Origin: Paraconiothyrium sp. Pb-2020
Taxonomy: Eukaryota; Ascomycota; Dothideomycetes; Pleosporales; Didymosphaeriaceae
Direction: 5' to 3'
DNA length: 64,000 bases
Assembly: GCA_022419385.1 (NCBI GenBank)
Contig: JAJUBI010000004.1
Location: 1,965,286 to 2,029,285 of the forward strand
The stretch's first letter is position 1. Every line of letters starts with the position of its first letter. Shown here one piece after another: positions 24,010 through 35,414 of the stretch. A model generated the notes under the pieces. It was not told the DNA's origin and did not search any database. It saw only the letters and a program-made list of their open reading frames with translations. The translations under genes were made by a program, and so were the position numbers.

Positions 24010-26204
24010 TGTACTGATTAGAAATATAGTTTTAAGTATGTTCTTTGGTGGTATGGTCGTGGGTAGACGACACCAGCAAGGAAAGGTAGAGAGTGGCGAG
24101 GGTCAGTAACAGGGGTGCAGAATTGCAGGGAAATCTTTTTTGTAAACCAAGGCCACTGTCTTTTACACTAGTGACATGTGATCCTAAAGCTCGGTCCCTG
24201 GACCTCAAGTGAAGTCGTTAAAAGTGAAGGTGAGAGAAGGCACCCGGAAGCAAGGTATACCGGCTTGGAGCAGTCAGACTCGACCTTTGCATGCACTTTC
24301 GCCTGTCGCCCAACGCCACCAGCGCGCGTGCGAGAATTGTCAAATCCTTTACCAGGAAAGCGCTCTTACCGAGTCATCCGTACAGGGTAGAGTATCTTGG
24401 CGGCGCGGAACGATATCCAACTACTAAGAGCGTGGAAACTATCCGCGTGTGTCGCTAGGGATGAAGAAACGTTGTGTTACGGTGCCGCGTCCCTAAACGA
24501 TGAACGATAGATGGTTCGCACGCTTGGGCTGGAAGCCCAACGTGGTAGATCGCGGATGTGACGAACGTGTTCCCCGTACGAGTCAGTGCGATGGTAGCTA
24601 AAGGGTCTCGCTATTACCTTCCTAAAAGCGACAACAGTGGATGGACACGAGCGATGCTTGGAAGACACAATCTAGGCGTTGGGGTGACGCTCGTAGGGAT
24701 AAGGGCGGTGGCGCCAAATTTGATGGAGCGGCAGCCAGCGTAGAGATGGAGGCGGCAATGCTGGGCTTGGCTTGAGGACCCTAGCTAGTCGGCAGACGTG
24801 AAGTCGGACCGGTCCAAAGTGGTTGATGGCAATCCAATTTGCCGTGTGAAGATGTGATATATAGTATACCGAGACCTACAATCGTTTCGCTGCGTGATTG
24901 AAAGTACTTGTCGGTCATCCTTGGGTGTGTGCTCCGCTCAAGCTTGCGGTCTCTTCTCGTTCTCCGATGGATACTGGAATTGTCATAGTCGCCGTCTACC
25001 TTGATACTAAGTCGCGGAAGTCCTCGTTACACATTGAAGGCGTCCGCATGGCGTCTTGGTGTTCTACCGTAGCAGCGGGATAAATAGGCGAGCCATGGCC
25101 ACAAGGCAAGGCGATTGCTGAGCATATACAATGTCGGTCAGTCGGCCCATCGTATAGGCGATGAGACGCGTCCAAGAGGTCAGCCGGTCAGACGCAGAAT
25201 CCTCATTGTTCCTTTGGTGAAGTCGTAACGGCATCCGGTCTTCCAATTGCCCTGGTGCTCTTTCCGAGTGCGCTAGCCCGATGGAGACGAGGACTTGGCA
25301 TCTCGCGAATGCTTGCCTTGCGCCCGGCTCAGGCACGCCAGCGTTTCTTCTCGAAACATGGCCAACATCATCGCCATAAGATCGCGTGATACTTCTAGAA
25401 GACTTGCCATCCACATGATAACATTCGGTCGTGCTGCGTACTTATATGTGCCCTACAGCTTGTTCGCCAACCTACGCCACCCTCGAGCGCGCGTACGGCA
25501 TGGTATCGTCGTACATGCCCATTCCTGTCAAACCTGAGGCGCGCATCATATTCGTTGTTCCGCGCGGGAACACCAGCTTGCCGTGCGGCATATCGGCATC
25601 TCTTATACCACGCTAGGCCTTCCTTGCTGTGTTGCTTGGGTACCTACGCAAGTTTTCAAACGTCAATCACGCACTCTATAGCCCCACCACTTTTTTACCT
25701 TCTCAAACGGCGCTATACCATTGTACAACCTCACCACCTTATGCGGGACAAGCACCAAGGCTCAAACTCAGGCCTTAGCCGTCTAGTGCAACATGCGACG
25801 TTTTGGCACTTGTAGTCTGACAGCGGGCAGGCGCTTTATGTCCGTCCTACTACGCGTCCTTCCCCTGCTACCCAGCCCACGAAAGGCACTCAACCCAGGT
25901 TTCATGCACTCGTTTGGTTTTGTCTGCTATCAGAGGATTTCTTTGTTGGGTGATGCGGAGCCCAAGACCTGCCAATGCTCCACCCTCCGTCATATATACA
26001 ACGGTGCAGACGATCCTACAGATCCTCTCCTGCATCTCCGTCCCTCCTTTACGCTCTTCTCTCGTTGTTCCTTTCTAGCTTCATTTCGAGTTGACCTCTA
26101 GCTGTAGAGCAGCCTTTTGAATAATTAATTTTAACTTTCTGACCGTTGAACGGTATCATCAGTCCTTTCGAGCTCCACTTCCACAAACACGCAATATAGA
26201 AGCC
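24010..26204. other. Gene-free spacer (2.2 kb)
   Basis: Several short overlapping frames occur on both strands, but none has a start, a splice pattern or a protein-like composition I can defend. The final about 100 bp (TTTTGAATAATTAATTTTAAC near 26114) are AT-rich and probably form the promoter of the cupredoxin gene. No repeats or RNA genes were noticed. Confidence 0.45.
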
Positions 26205-27216
26205 ATGCAGCTGACCTTAAGCTCTCTCCTGCTCGTAGCATCTGTAAGCGCTCTGCCTGCGGAGCCTATGCTTGGCACTTCTGGTCTGCGAGGTGAGCCA
26301 AGTCCTACCATGCTGTCCAGTGACTAACGGTAGCAGCCAACCTCAAAGCACGACAGGCCAAGGTCATTCCAGTGGTCGTCGGAGGGCCCCAAGATACTTT
26401 TAATCCTAACTCTGTGACTGCTGCTGTTGGCGACATCGTACAGTTCCAGTTCAGCAACGGCAACCACACCGCAACCCAGAGCACCCTGGAGGCACCATGC
26501 ACACCCTTGAACGGCGGCGTGAACAGCGGCCACATCCCCTTCCAAGATGGTATGCAGGCTCCTGGATACACAGAAGTCGTCTTTTAGACACACGGGGTTC
26601 CTCCCCCGACTATGTCAACTCTTACTAACCATTACCCGCGCCTTAGGTCAAACCTCAGTCGGCACATTCAGCATGGTCGTCTCAAATACTGACCCTATGT
26701 TCATGTTTTGTAAGACCCAAAGTTATGGTTGTCGTTCCTTCAAGCTAAGAAGTGTAGGTGCTACGGGACCCCACTGCCAGGAAGGACAGGTCATGATCAT
26801 CAACCCCACCGGCCCGCAACAGGTCCTTGACTTCGTCAAAGCAGCTCAAGGAACCGACAAATCGACTGACGGAACGGCCATAGCTGGCGGGACAACAAGC
26901 CAGATCGAGTTGACCAACGCTGCGTAAGTAGACACCCCGCTCACGTCGAAGGTCGTCTGACAGCTTCTCGAGTTTCGTCCCAGCACCAGCAAAGGCTGCC
27001 GCAGGAGGTGGCGGCGCTGCTCCTCCGGCCGCAGGAGGCAATGCTACTCAAGCTGCCGCCCCGGCTGCGGGAAACTCTACCCAAGCTACAAACGGTACCA
27101 CGACCGGTGCCAACGGCAAGAAGGGCAAGGGAAAAAAAGGGAAGAACAACGGCGCGGACGCGGCCAGCAACGCGAACAAGAGGAGCGAACGGAGCCCTGT
27201 ACTTCTCGCTTCCTAA
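26205..27216 (+). CDS. Secreted cupredoxin-domain protein (extracellular serine-rich protein type)
   Basis: Secreted blue-copper-fold protein. Five exons (26205-26292, 26337-26549, 26647-26709, 26758-26923, 26964-27216) with four introns of 40-97 nt sum to 783 nt, 260 aa. Signal peptide: QLTLSSLLLVASVSALPAEP (residues 2-21). Cupredoxin domain: about residues 38-150, with VVVGGPQDTFNPNSVTAAVGD, the ligand-type His in NGNHTATQS, EAPCTPLN, and FMFCATGPHCQEGQV supplying Cys/His near the usual copper site. The acceptor at 26963 was chosen over one 29 nt downstream because only it yields the Ala/Gly/Pro-rich tail common in this family. The tail ends in Lys-rich repeats rather than a GPI-type hydrophobic end. 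Such proteins are frequent in fungal secretomes; whether copper is bound is untested here. Confidence 0.9.
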
Positions 27217-30200
27217 GTCCTTTGAATGCGCGAGACCCTCACCCAACCCGCTGATCTGGATCGGCACCACCAGATGTACATACGAGCCCACCGTGCAATC
27301 GTTGATAGTCCGGCACTACCACATCCTTCGCTTATCTCAGTGCAGAGAGAGAGGGGGGGGGGGATGATTGGTAGCCTTCATGTTCAAACTTATTTGCTAG
27401 TTTTTGATACCCTCAGTTGTCCATGTTTGTCTTTGCTTAACATCCAATCGAATTTTCACACATGGCGAAGTCCTCAGAGTGAAAAGGATAGCGTTCAGGA
27501 CCTCACTGGGCAGTTTCTGACGTCACCCCGATTCTGAAGAGTGTGTCGTTTGGCCAATTTCACGCGTGAAGCGTCACTCTACACGCGTCTTCTGTGTTGT
27601 TTTGACCTTGTTTCAGGGTAGACATCAAAACTATGCCTGGCCAGACACGGCCTACACTACCCAAATTTGGTAATATGTCTACTTGCTGTCTTGAGCTATA
27701 GCAACATCGCATAGCATTGGGTGGATGAAGCACAATTCTTCTGCATGATATCAGTTCCCATAATTGATCAACTCGGTCTCCCACGGCGACACATCGCAGA
27801 CTTACTAACTAGACATCTACGTCGCAAGAGAGTGGTAGCAGGGCGGTGCGCGGAGGCCCCTAGTTCGTCGCTCCATTAACGGGGCAGCTTTAGCAGGATT
27901 TTCACTCACCAAGGGTCAACGAGTATTATCTGGCCCCCTTTTCGGTCTGTTACGCACATCTTTCAGCCCACCTATCTTGAGCTTGTACATCCCCTCGAGA
28001 CACGTCAATCTCTATTGGTATGACAGTCAAGTGCAGGCCGGATCGCCTCCGCATGATGCTCAAATTATGTATTTCAAGCGACATATGCACCTATAGCTAG
28101 TTTAGCTATCAGAAATTGTTACAAAGTTTAACTCGACTACCCTGAAACGGCTTTATCAATACCCTTCAATGAACAGCATTGCTGATGCTCGTAGAAACAC
28201 GTCATATATAGGCTTCTGGTGGGATGGGACGTCGAAAAGTCGGAAATCACTTCACTGGGAAAATGTATGAACGTATGAAAGATCACTACCGATCTGATAA
28301 TTCTCAGTTGAGATACTTTTGAGTAACCCTTGCGTCCACATGCCGCAAAAATCAAACTTCAGCTGTTTCCTGTAGGATCAGAGAGTATCGACACGAACAG
28401 CTAATCTTCAGACCAGATCGTGCACCGCATGTCCTCCCGGCACGGTGCAAGGCCTTAAGACATAGTGTGACAGGAACATTTGCAGCAGCCATACACGGAT
28501 AGCATGCTTTGTAAAGTAGACTTAAAGTGGTTTGGTCTACATTACGTCACAAGTCAAATACTTTAGATTGTCACTGATTTTTTTGGTGAGGGATCGTCGT
28601 AAAATGGTCGGGAATACAACACTTGTGAATCAGTGCGATCTCCTTTAGTTAGACGCTAACTGTGCCAGGAGCTTTGGACAAAAGTAAAGTACTTTACTGC
28701 AACTTAGGGTACGTAGGTGTAACCTATCTGCCTAGTCGCTGTCTATTACTGATGGACCTAGATATCTCTTATCCTAATCAAGCCGTTTGTTCGTATACAG
28801 AGCATCTCACGTTCCACGACACTAAGCGTCAATGTAAGCTCCATAGCGTTCCCCATAAAATCAAGTTCACTCTTCTAGTATAGCTGCAAAATAATTCTGC
28901 ACGAACTTGATCTTACTTGCAATGCCCGCAACCTATATCTGTGCCCTCTTTAGTTCTACCATGTGTGTACTCATCGACTCGCTTCAGTTTAGCCTCCGCA
29001 ATCGCGGTCTCTAATCTCGTCCCACACGGCCAGAAATAGGTGTGTCACTACTCGTTAGCTATCTAAGGGTTGGTAGCGAAGTTCTTGGGATGGTAAAGTG
29101 ACATCGGAGACCGAAGCCTAGCTTCCTCTGTATCCTAAAAGATTTCGGCTATTCGTGTGCACGGCACTGCTGACCCTCGGGGAAGACTCCGGTGTAGAGA
29201 CATACGCCACATCGATTGTGAACGTGGCATGATGGAGTGACCCAGGTATGCGATGGAACGAGCGAAGGGGCTGAGTTTGATGTTGCGAAAAGCTCAACGC
29301 ATTCGCGAGGCTTCCCCAAAGCAGAAGCGTGGTAATTTCAAACGCAAGCAAAAAGGATTTAACTGTTCCTGATGAACTTTCTCAAGATAGAGGTTTACGT
29401 GTCCCCCCAGTTCTACCATGCATCGGCAGAACGTCCGGATTCCCCTTCCACAACTGCGTAAGATACCCTCGCATACCGAGAGCTCGGTTTACGGGATTCC
29501 GAGTACCTTACATGAGCACAATGTCTTATCACTTACCGAAACTCCTAGGATGTATACATGTCTACGCCGCACGCTCGTGGAATGTGTCATATGGCCTGCA
29601 GCCATGTATGGGTGCGATTGGCTCCCATAAACAGGGTATGCAGACAGGCGGGAACCGCTGGGCCGCTTCGCCTCCTAGGACTACGCCCAAGTCTAGAGGT
29701 ACCTTAGCTTGAGAACAACATGACAATGTTTGGGTCCCCGAAGGTGGTTCAAGTATAGGGGGCAATATAGCTCGTGGTCTTTGCGCTTATCGTACGTGTA
29801 CGCGTGCACGACGCATTGCAAAGGAGGCAGTCGTACGAGTGTCTCTCCAGACATCATCGCAAAGCAAAGCGGTATCAGCGCTGACTTTGCGGCTCTTCTT
29901 ACCCTAGTGTGCTGTGAGATTGGCGACTGATCACAATTCTTCTGGAAAACTAGGACTACACCGATCCCTCAAGCACTTTCGCGTGCTATTCGGGTTTCAG
30001 GACACGTGGCTTCCCCGCCTTCTGTGCTGCCCACGCGGCAGATCACCGCCATGTGCGACCGCAGCTACCGCCTGCCCTGCGAATCGCTCACCTCAGCCTT
30101 GGCTTTTGGTCCCCGAAAGCAGGCCATCCTGGGACACCCGAAAGGGCTAGCGATCTCGTGGGCCTTTTCGGACTTCGCGTAGCTGGGAGGCGGATACAGG

Positions 30201-33200
30201 GAGTGATTGAAGGAAGAATTAACGAATAGATGACATGGCAGACGTGCAAGGTACACATGCGCCGAGCCCGCCCTGTCCGCGTGCTGCATGCAGAGCCGAC
30301 ATGACGGGGAGGCGGGCGTGAGAAAATGACCGGTCCGATTGCGGAGCAGAGGTGAGATGAGTGTGAAGGTAATGCGAGATTACGAAGGACGAAGTAGGCG
30401 GACGAAGGACCAAGGGCTTCTTATGGGTCAGAATGCTTGCTTTATTTCGACAGATGCAGGATGTCATCTTCTACTGCGTCAGAGTGCTGCAGTGAAGTTG
30501 TGGTAATGTCCTGATGCGTGGGTGTACTGGATGCCGTTCGCTTCCGCCCATGTCCGACCTCAAATTCGGGTCGCACAGGACAAGGCGGCCGGACCTGGCG
30601 GTGGAGAAGCCATTTATTGCACGACAGTCGATCAGCCTCCATGGCATGGTGACAGCCGTTTACTGGAAATCCGAATTAGCGGTTCAGCCTCCAGACACAC
30701 CGTCCGCCCTCTTGGACACAGCAATGAATTGGATAAGTAGCCTATGATAGGTAGCTGTACGATCGTACTTCGAAACAAAATACGAAAGCAACGCATATCT
30801 TTTCGAGGGTGTGTGCAACAACAGGCTCTCGCAGGTAATATATTAGGGTTCGAACGTTCACCGCTACTCTCATCACTCAGCCATGGTGCAAAGCTACTCA
30901 GCTGGCCATCAGACACAGGACGAGATGTCACCAAGAGTTCTGGAAACGCTTTAGAAGATGCAATCCCGCCGTTCTGGTTGAACCCTACTTCGTTTCGGTC
31001 TCCGAAAAGTTGAACATTTTCCTAATGCGGTGGGAATGATGGTTAATTGAAGATTAAGCAGTAAGTCCTGCGGTTAGGCGTGCCGGCGCAGGCTAGAGCT
31101 GTGGCTAATGGCGCCCGGGACAGCTGCAGGGATAAAATGGCTCCCGGGTGCCAAAGCTTCACTTCACGGCAGCGAGCTCTCTCGGAGCCGTGAGTGGCCA
31201 TGGTTCCTCATTTAGTTCCCAGAGCGGAAGTCTGCCGGTCGGCGCGGGCGGAAGCGAGTCAGCAGCGGCATGCAAGCCAAAAGCAAGTCAAGCGAGAAAG
31301 GGCCATCAGCGTGCGGGATGGGCCGTCGAACACGATGCACCCTTTCCGACCGACCTGTCTGACCTCGAGGCAACGGCACGCATGGCGCATGGATCATCCG
31401 GCGCTCTGGCTATTGGTCGCCATGGATGAGATGATGTTGAACGCGTGGGTGGAGAGGGTCCGTTGACCTCGCGAAGGAAGGCAATGCGTCTACACCAGCA
31501 GCCGCCAAAGCAAATTGGCGATAGCCTCGCGAATACGGCCGACACGCTGGCGTGCGCAGGCCTCTGGCGAAGTGGGCCACCACTGCACGCGGTATTGACA
31601 TGGACGCGCCGCAGATGGAGTGGCTTCCGGCGCGTGGGGAGTCGTGGGCAGCCCTGGTCCACAGCCTGACGAAGCGCGGAATGGATGCATGCACGCACTC
31701 CACAAACGTCTCGCCCTACGTTCGATAGGCAGCCCACGGCGTCTCGCTAATCTGCCCGTCTCGTCCGCAGCCCCGAAAAGAAAAGCTGCATGCATTGCAA
31801 ACTGATAGATTATCTGATCTGTCAGATCCGGTCAGCAAGCACGTTTATCCCTTGAAGCTTGGTTGTTGGAGCATCTGGGTTGTCGAGGGCTGATGCCACA
31901 CATGTAAACCTGTCCTTTGGCTTGAGAAGATGTCGGCCTCTGTGGGGGGATGAACGAGCTCCACCACCGTACGGGTATGAACCCGCAACACCGTCCGAAC
32001 CCTCTCACCGTTTGGACAGCCCCGCTCGTGATTCTGCCGCTTGATCGCCATCGTTTGAATCCTGCCATTCACATCATTCCTTGCAATACCAACAGTCGTT
32101 AGTAGTACGAACAATCATACGATGTATTGCCGCGCCTAAGCCTGGAGCTTTAGAGCGGTTGATTCATATGGAGCGCCCCGTGGGTTGAGTTCAACGCCTT
32201 CCTACCCATAGCAATGGGTCTCTTTCTCTGAACCTGATACAGCCGACCGATAACATGGTCAAGCTACTCCTGCGTATGACGACCAGAGCGCCCGACTAAC
32301 CATGCGCCTGCCAATCACCTAGCCTGATGAGGTAGCTGAACGGTCCGCACTTTCCAGAACCACCCGCCCGAGTCGACAGTAGTCAATGATGAAGTCATCC
32401 CCGCTTCATTGATGCCGGCCCGTCGTTGAAACCAGTATCTTTTGAACACAATAGCGTTTTCGATACCGCCGATGGCGTCGAAGCCTCAAGTGGCTGCCGG
32501 TCGTTGGCACGTAGTTGCGCAGCTCAATGCATCTTTCGCCTATCACCGTATACGGCTTCTACTACAAGCCGTGAAGTGAGTGGTCCTGTAGATGCCGAGG
32601 TAAGCTATCCTATTTGACATTACGCTGTATATTGTGTCCTGAGTCTGCTCGACATACACAATACGCTTTACGATGGTTGCCACTGACGCTTGTAGCGTGG
32701 CAGTGAACATATCCAACGTCAAAAGTTCAATATCCTGTAGACAAGCTCATCCTCCGACGATCCGAGGGCCAGTTCATATCGGCTGATGAATCCTGTTGCG
32801 AGAGAAGGCAAAGGCATAAACCAGAATGATTAGGCTCGGTTCGACACGCATACGCCATAATGGTGATACACAGCCGCCTTCTCACCTGTGATATCAGATA
32901 ATCAGAGAGTATGCCACAGCGTCGGGACGGTCTTACTAGAAACACGTCTAATGCATGCCGCTTTCCCGATCGTCAAATGTTTCGAGGCGACCTCCGTTAG
33001 CAAGAAGAGGCGATAAGCATCTGAACTGACCCAATGTTCCTCGTGGTATCGGGTCGTGCCCGCGATACAAAACGCGGACTCCCACAGTGAACTCGAGCAC
33101 GATTGCTGGGTACCACCGCTGCCAAGGTGTGGAGTAGGATACTGTTAGCGAAGGGTCGGCAGCTGCAAGAAATACGTATGCATCTGGTCCTGCGGCCCGT

Positions 33201-34238
33201 GAGCCCTCCCATACAAATGCGACCACCCTCGTATTGGGCATAGTGCAAATCTGGGTACAGTAAGACAGAAGTCGCCGATGTGCTGCGCATCGGGGTTTGT
33301 GACAAGTCACGTCGAGCTATACTCCCGATCATCTGGCCATGAAGTAACTTCTCGTAAGAAGCTTCTCTTTTACTGTAGGTCTTCAAACCCCGAAGTTGTG
33401 ACAGAATCTGGGTGATAGAGCGTTACCGATGTCGCGAAGGTGCTCGGTAGTGTAGGCGCAGCGCCACCGGGGCATAAGAGAAAGAGCGGTTAGAATAATG
33501 GCGCCCTTGAGTTTGCGTCAGGATCAAGAGCCGGTCTTATGCAGCATAACGTATATACACGTAGCACGCAATCGATACCAGATCGGGCATGTTCGATCTT
33601 TGAGCAGCGGTCCGATTAACATGGTCTACTGTCGAAAGAGTATCTGTCTCAATCAATCATTCGAGCGTGACTCACACACCCGTACAAGAGGTCTAGTGAA
33701 ACGAAGAGGTGTGCAGTGAGCGGAGTTTGGACAGCTTCGGGTGGCACAGCATTCTCCGACACCGGTGAAGTCGGAGTGGCTGGACGATTGCGTGGTCTTC
33801 AGGTGAGCATGTCGGAGCGAGAGGCGTGTCATGGGGGGTCAATCCGGTTTCAGATAAGCTCGCTTAGAGGCATGAGCTCAGCGAGGTTGTTTGACGACTA
33901 ACGGGCTGCGGCGGGCGCCAGACCGTTGCGAAGGATCCTTCCGCATCGTCCGTCTGGGTTGCTGATTGACTGAGCGTTGTGCGGTCTTCACAAGATAATT
34001 TGATCGAACAGATGGCCGTGCACTTGGTCAGAACCAAACGAAAAGACGGAAATTGATAGCGGTTGCGGGTTGTGTGATGGACGAAAATATCAATTGTGCT
34101 GCTAATAGCAAGTGTACAGTATGCGCGCTGGCGGCCGAATGCTGGACATGTCATTGCACGATTGTGCTGCCGATTCCTCCACCAGATTTAGTACACGGAG
34201 ATCCAACCCGTAACAATATCCAGATGGGATAAGATGTA
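27217..34238. other. Seven-kilobase gene-free region
   Basis: The longest stretch without a gene I can support. It begins with a simple repeat (27343-27363). Composition varies: AT-leaning around 28.0-29.0 kb and GC-richer around 31.1-31.8 kb, where long frames open on both strands at once, a sign of composition and not coding. Frames up to about 140 codons exist but lack protein-like features, and several begin at non-ATG codons. I saw no transposase, reverse transcriptase or tRNA. Non-coding RNAs or small lineage-specific genes cannot be excluded by eye. Confidence 0.5.
27343..27363. repeat. Simple repeat: (AG)n followed by G11
   Basis: An AG dinucleotide run is followed directly by eleven G residues, about 130 bp past the cupredoxin stop codon. 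It is a likely length-variable microsatellite in the 3' flank. Confidence 0.8.
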
Positions 34239-35414
34239 CTAGGATATTCGCTCTTGGACTCCTGTATGCTCCTGTGCGTCTGCATCCACGTCTTCGTTCC
34301 ACTCGTCGCCGCCGCTAACTCCGCTCTCATGTGTTGTTCGAGCTGGTGGAGGTGGCGCATCCAGACCGTCGTCGCTATCATCATCCTCGAAAGCGGCAGG
34401 GTCTGCTAGAGGCTGGGCTTCTGGATCCTCGTTGCCAGATACAGGACTCTTACGACGAGGGGCGCCATGCACACCCTCGTCTGCAGAAACCGAGACGCCC
34501 CGCCGTCCCCAGGCGTTCTTTGGGCGACCATTCTCGTCAGCAGGCCGCGCCTCTTCTTCGTCGTAATCAAAGTCGACACTCTTACGACCCACGAAGCGAC
34601 CCACAAGCCAGCCGCGGCCTAGATCCTCCGAGTCGACAACTCCGCCTCGTCGAAGTTTCACACGCTGTCGGCTCCAATACACCCACGCAAAATCGAGGAT
34701 GAGGGCGGTTTGGATGGTTCCCCAGACCCAAGACGTAGGGTCCTTGTAGTTATCTTCCTTCGTTGCACGAGTAATCCAGTTAAGGATATAGAGAAAGCGG
34801 TATGCTCCGAGCGCAACTAGATAGAAGGAATCAAGCACGGTGGGCACCGTAGTTTGACGCAGAAGTAAGAGTTGCGGAATCACGGCACCAGCTTCTAAAA
34901 TCTCAGAAAAGACCCACATTATCTTCAGAAACGCGTTTTTGCCGATGACAGTCTCATGGAATAGCCAGTACCAGAACGGAGTGATGGCAATAGGTGCGAC
35001 GAGGCAGTACATGCCAAACTTCCACGCCTTTTCCCGCTCCCTCGTGCGAGCATATACACTAGTCATGAGGAATATGATGTAGAATGAAGAGAGGGTGTAG
35101 AATATCTGCCTGCACTTAGCTGTGTGGCCCCAACTATGCTCTGTGAGTCCTCACCTTCAGTGAGAAGTTCCATGTGTGGCCAAAATCTCGCGCGGGCGAA
35201 GTGGTGAATATGTCGAGGTATCTTGAGCAAAAGACGGCGGCGTATAGCACCTGAGTGATGAGGGAGACGCCTGGGGAGCTTGTCAGCGAAGCTTGGAGGG
35301 AGCTATGGGGCGCCTACCTTCAGCGCTGCTGTTTCCGTGGATAGCCCATATCAAAATGAGCTTTGAGATGGTGTGCGAGACGTCACCGAGGACGTGAAAG
35401 ACGTTAAAGCCCAT
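34239..35414 (-). CDS. KDEL-receptor (ERD2)-like membrane protein with long acidic tail
   Basis: ER lumen protein-retaining receptor family, 7-TM fold. Three exons (35414-35318, 35270-35155, 35105-34239; introns of 47 and 49 nt) sum to 1,080 nt, 359 aa. The first two exons were found by extending from the long one. They give the family N-terminus FHVLGDVSHTISKLILIWA followed by CSRYLDIFTTSP and WNFSLKIFYTLSSFY. Further helices contain ILEAGAVIPQL and GAYRFLYILNWI, close to the classic ALYRALYLANWI motif. Canonical ERD2 is about 215 aa; here about 135 extra residues form a cytosolic, Asp/Glu/Pro-rich tail. That makes it a fungal ERD2 paralogue; binding of HDEL-type ligands is not shown. Confidence 0.9.

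Noticed and set aside
29118..29351. Minus-strand frame with a signal-peptide-like N-terminus (77 codons)
   Set aside because: The frame opens with TTG, not ATG, has no cysteines and no exons that extend it; the hydrophobic start is probably chance.
32948..33386. Overlapping minus-strand frames of 120-129 codons
   Set aside because: Two frames of similar length compete over the same bases and neither shows a motif or a spliced extension.
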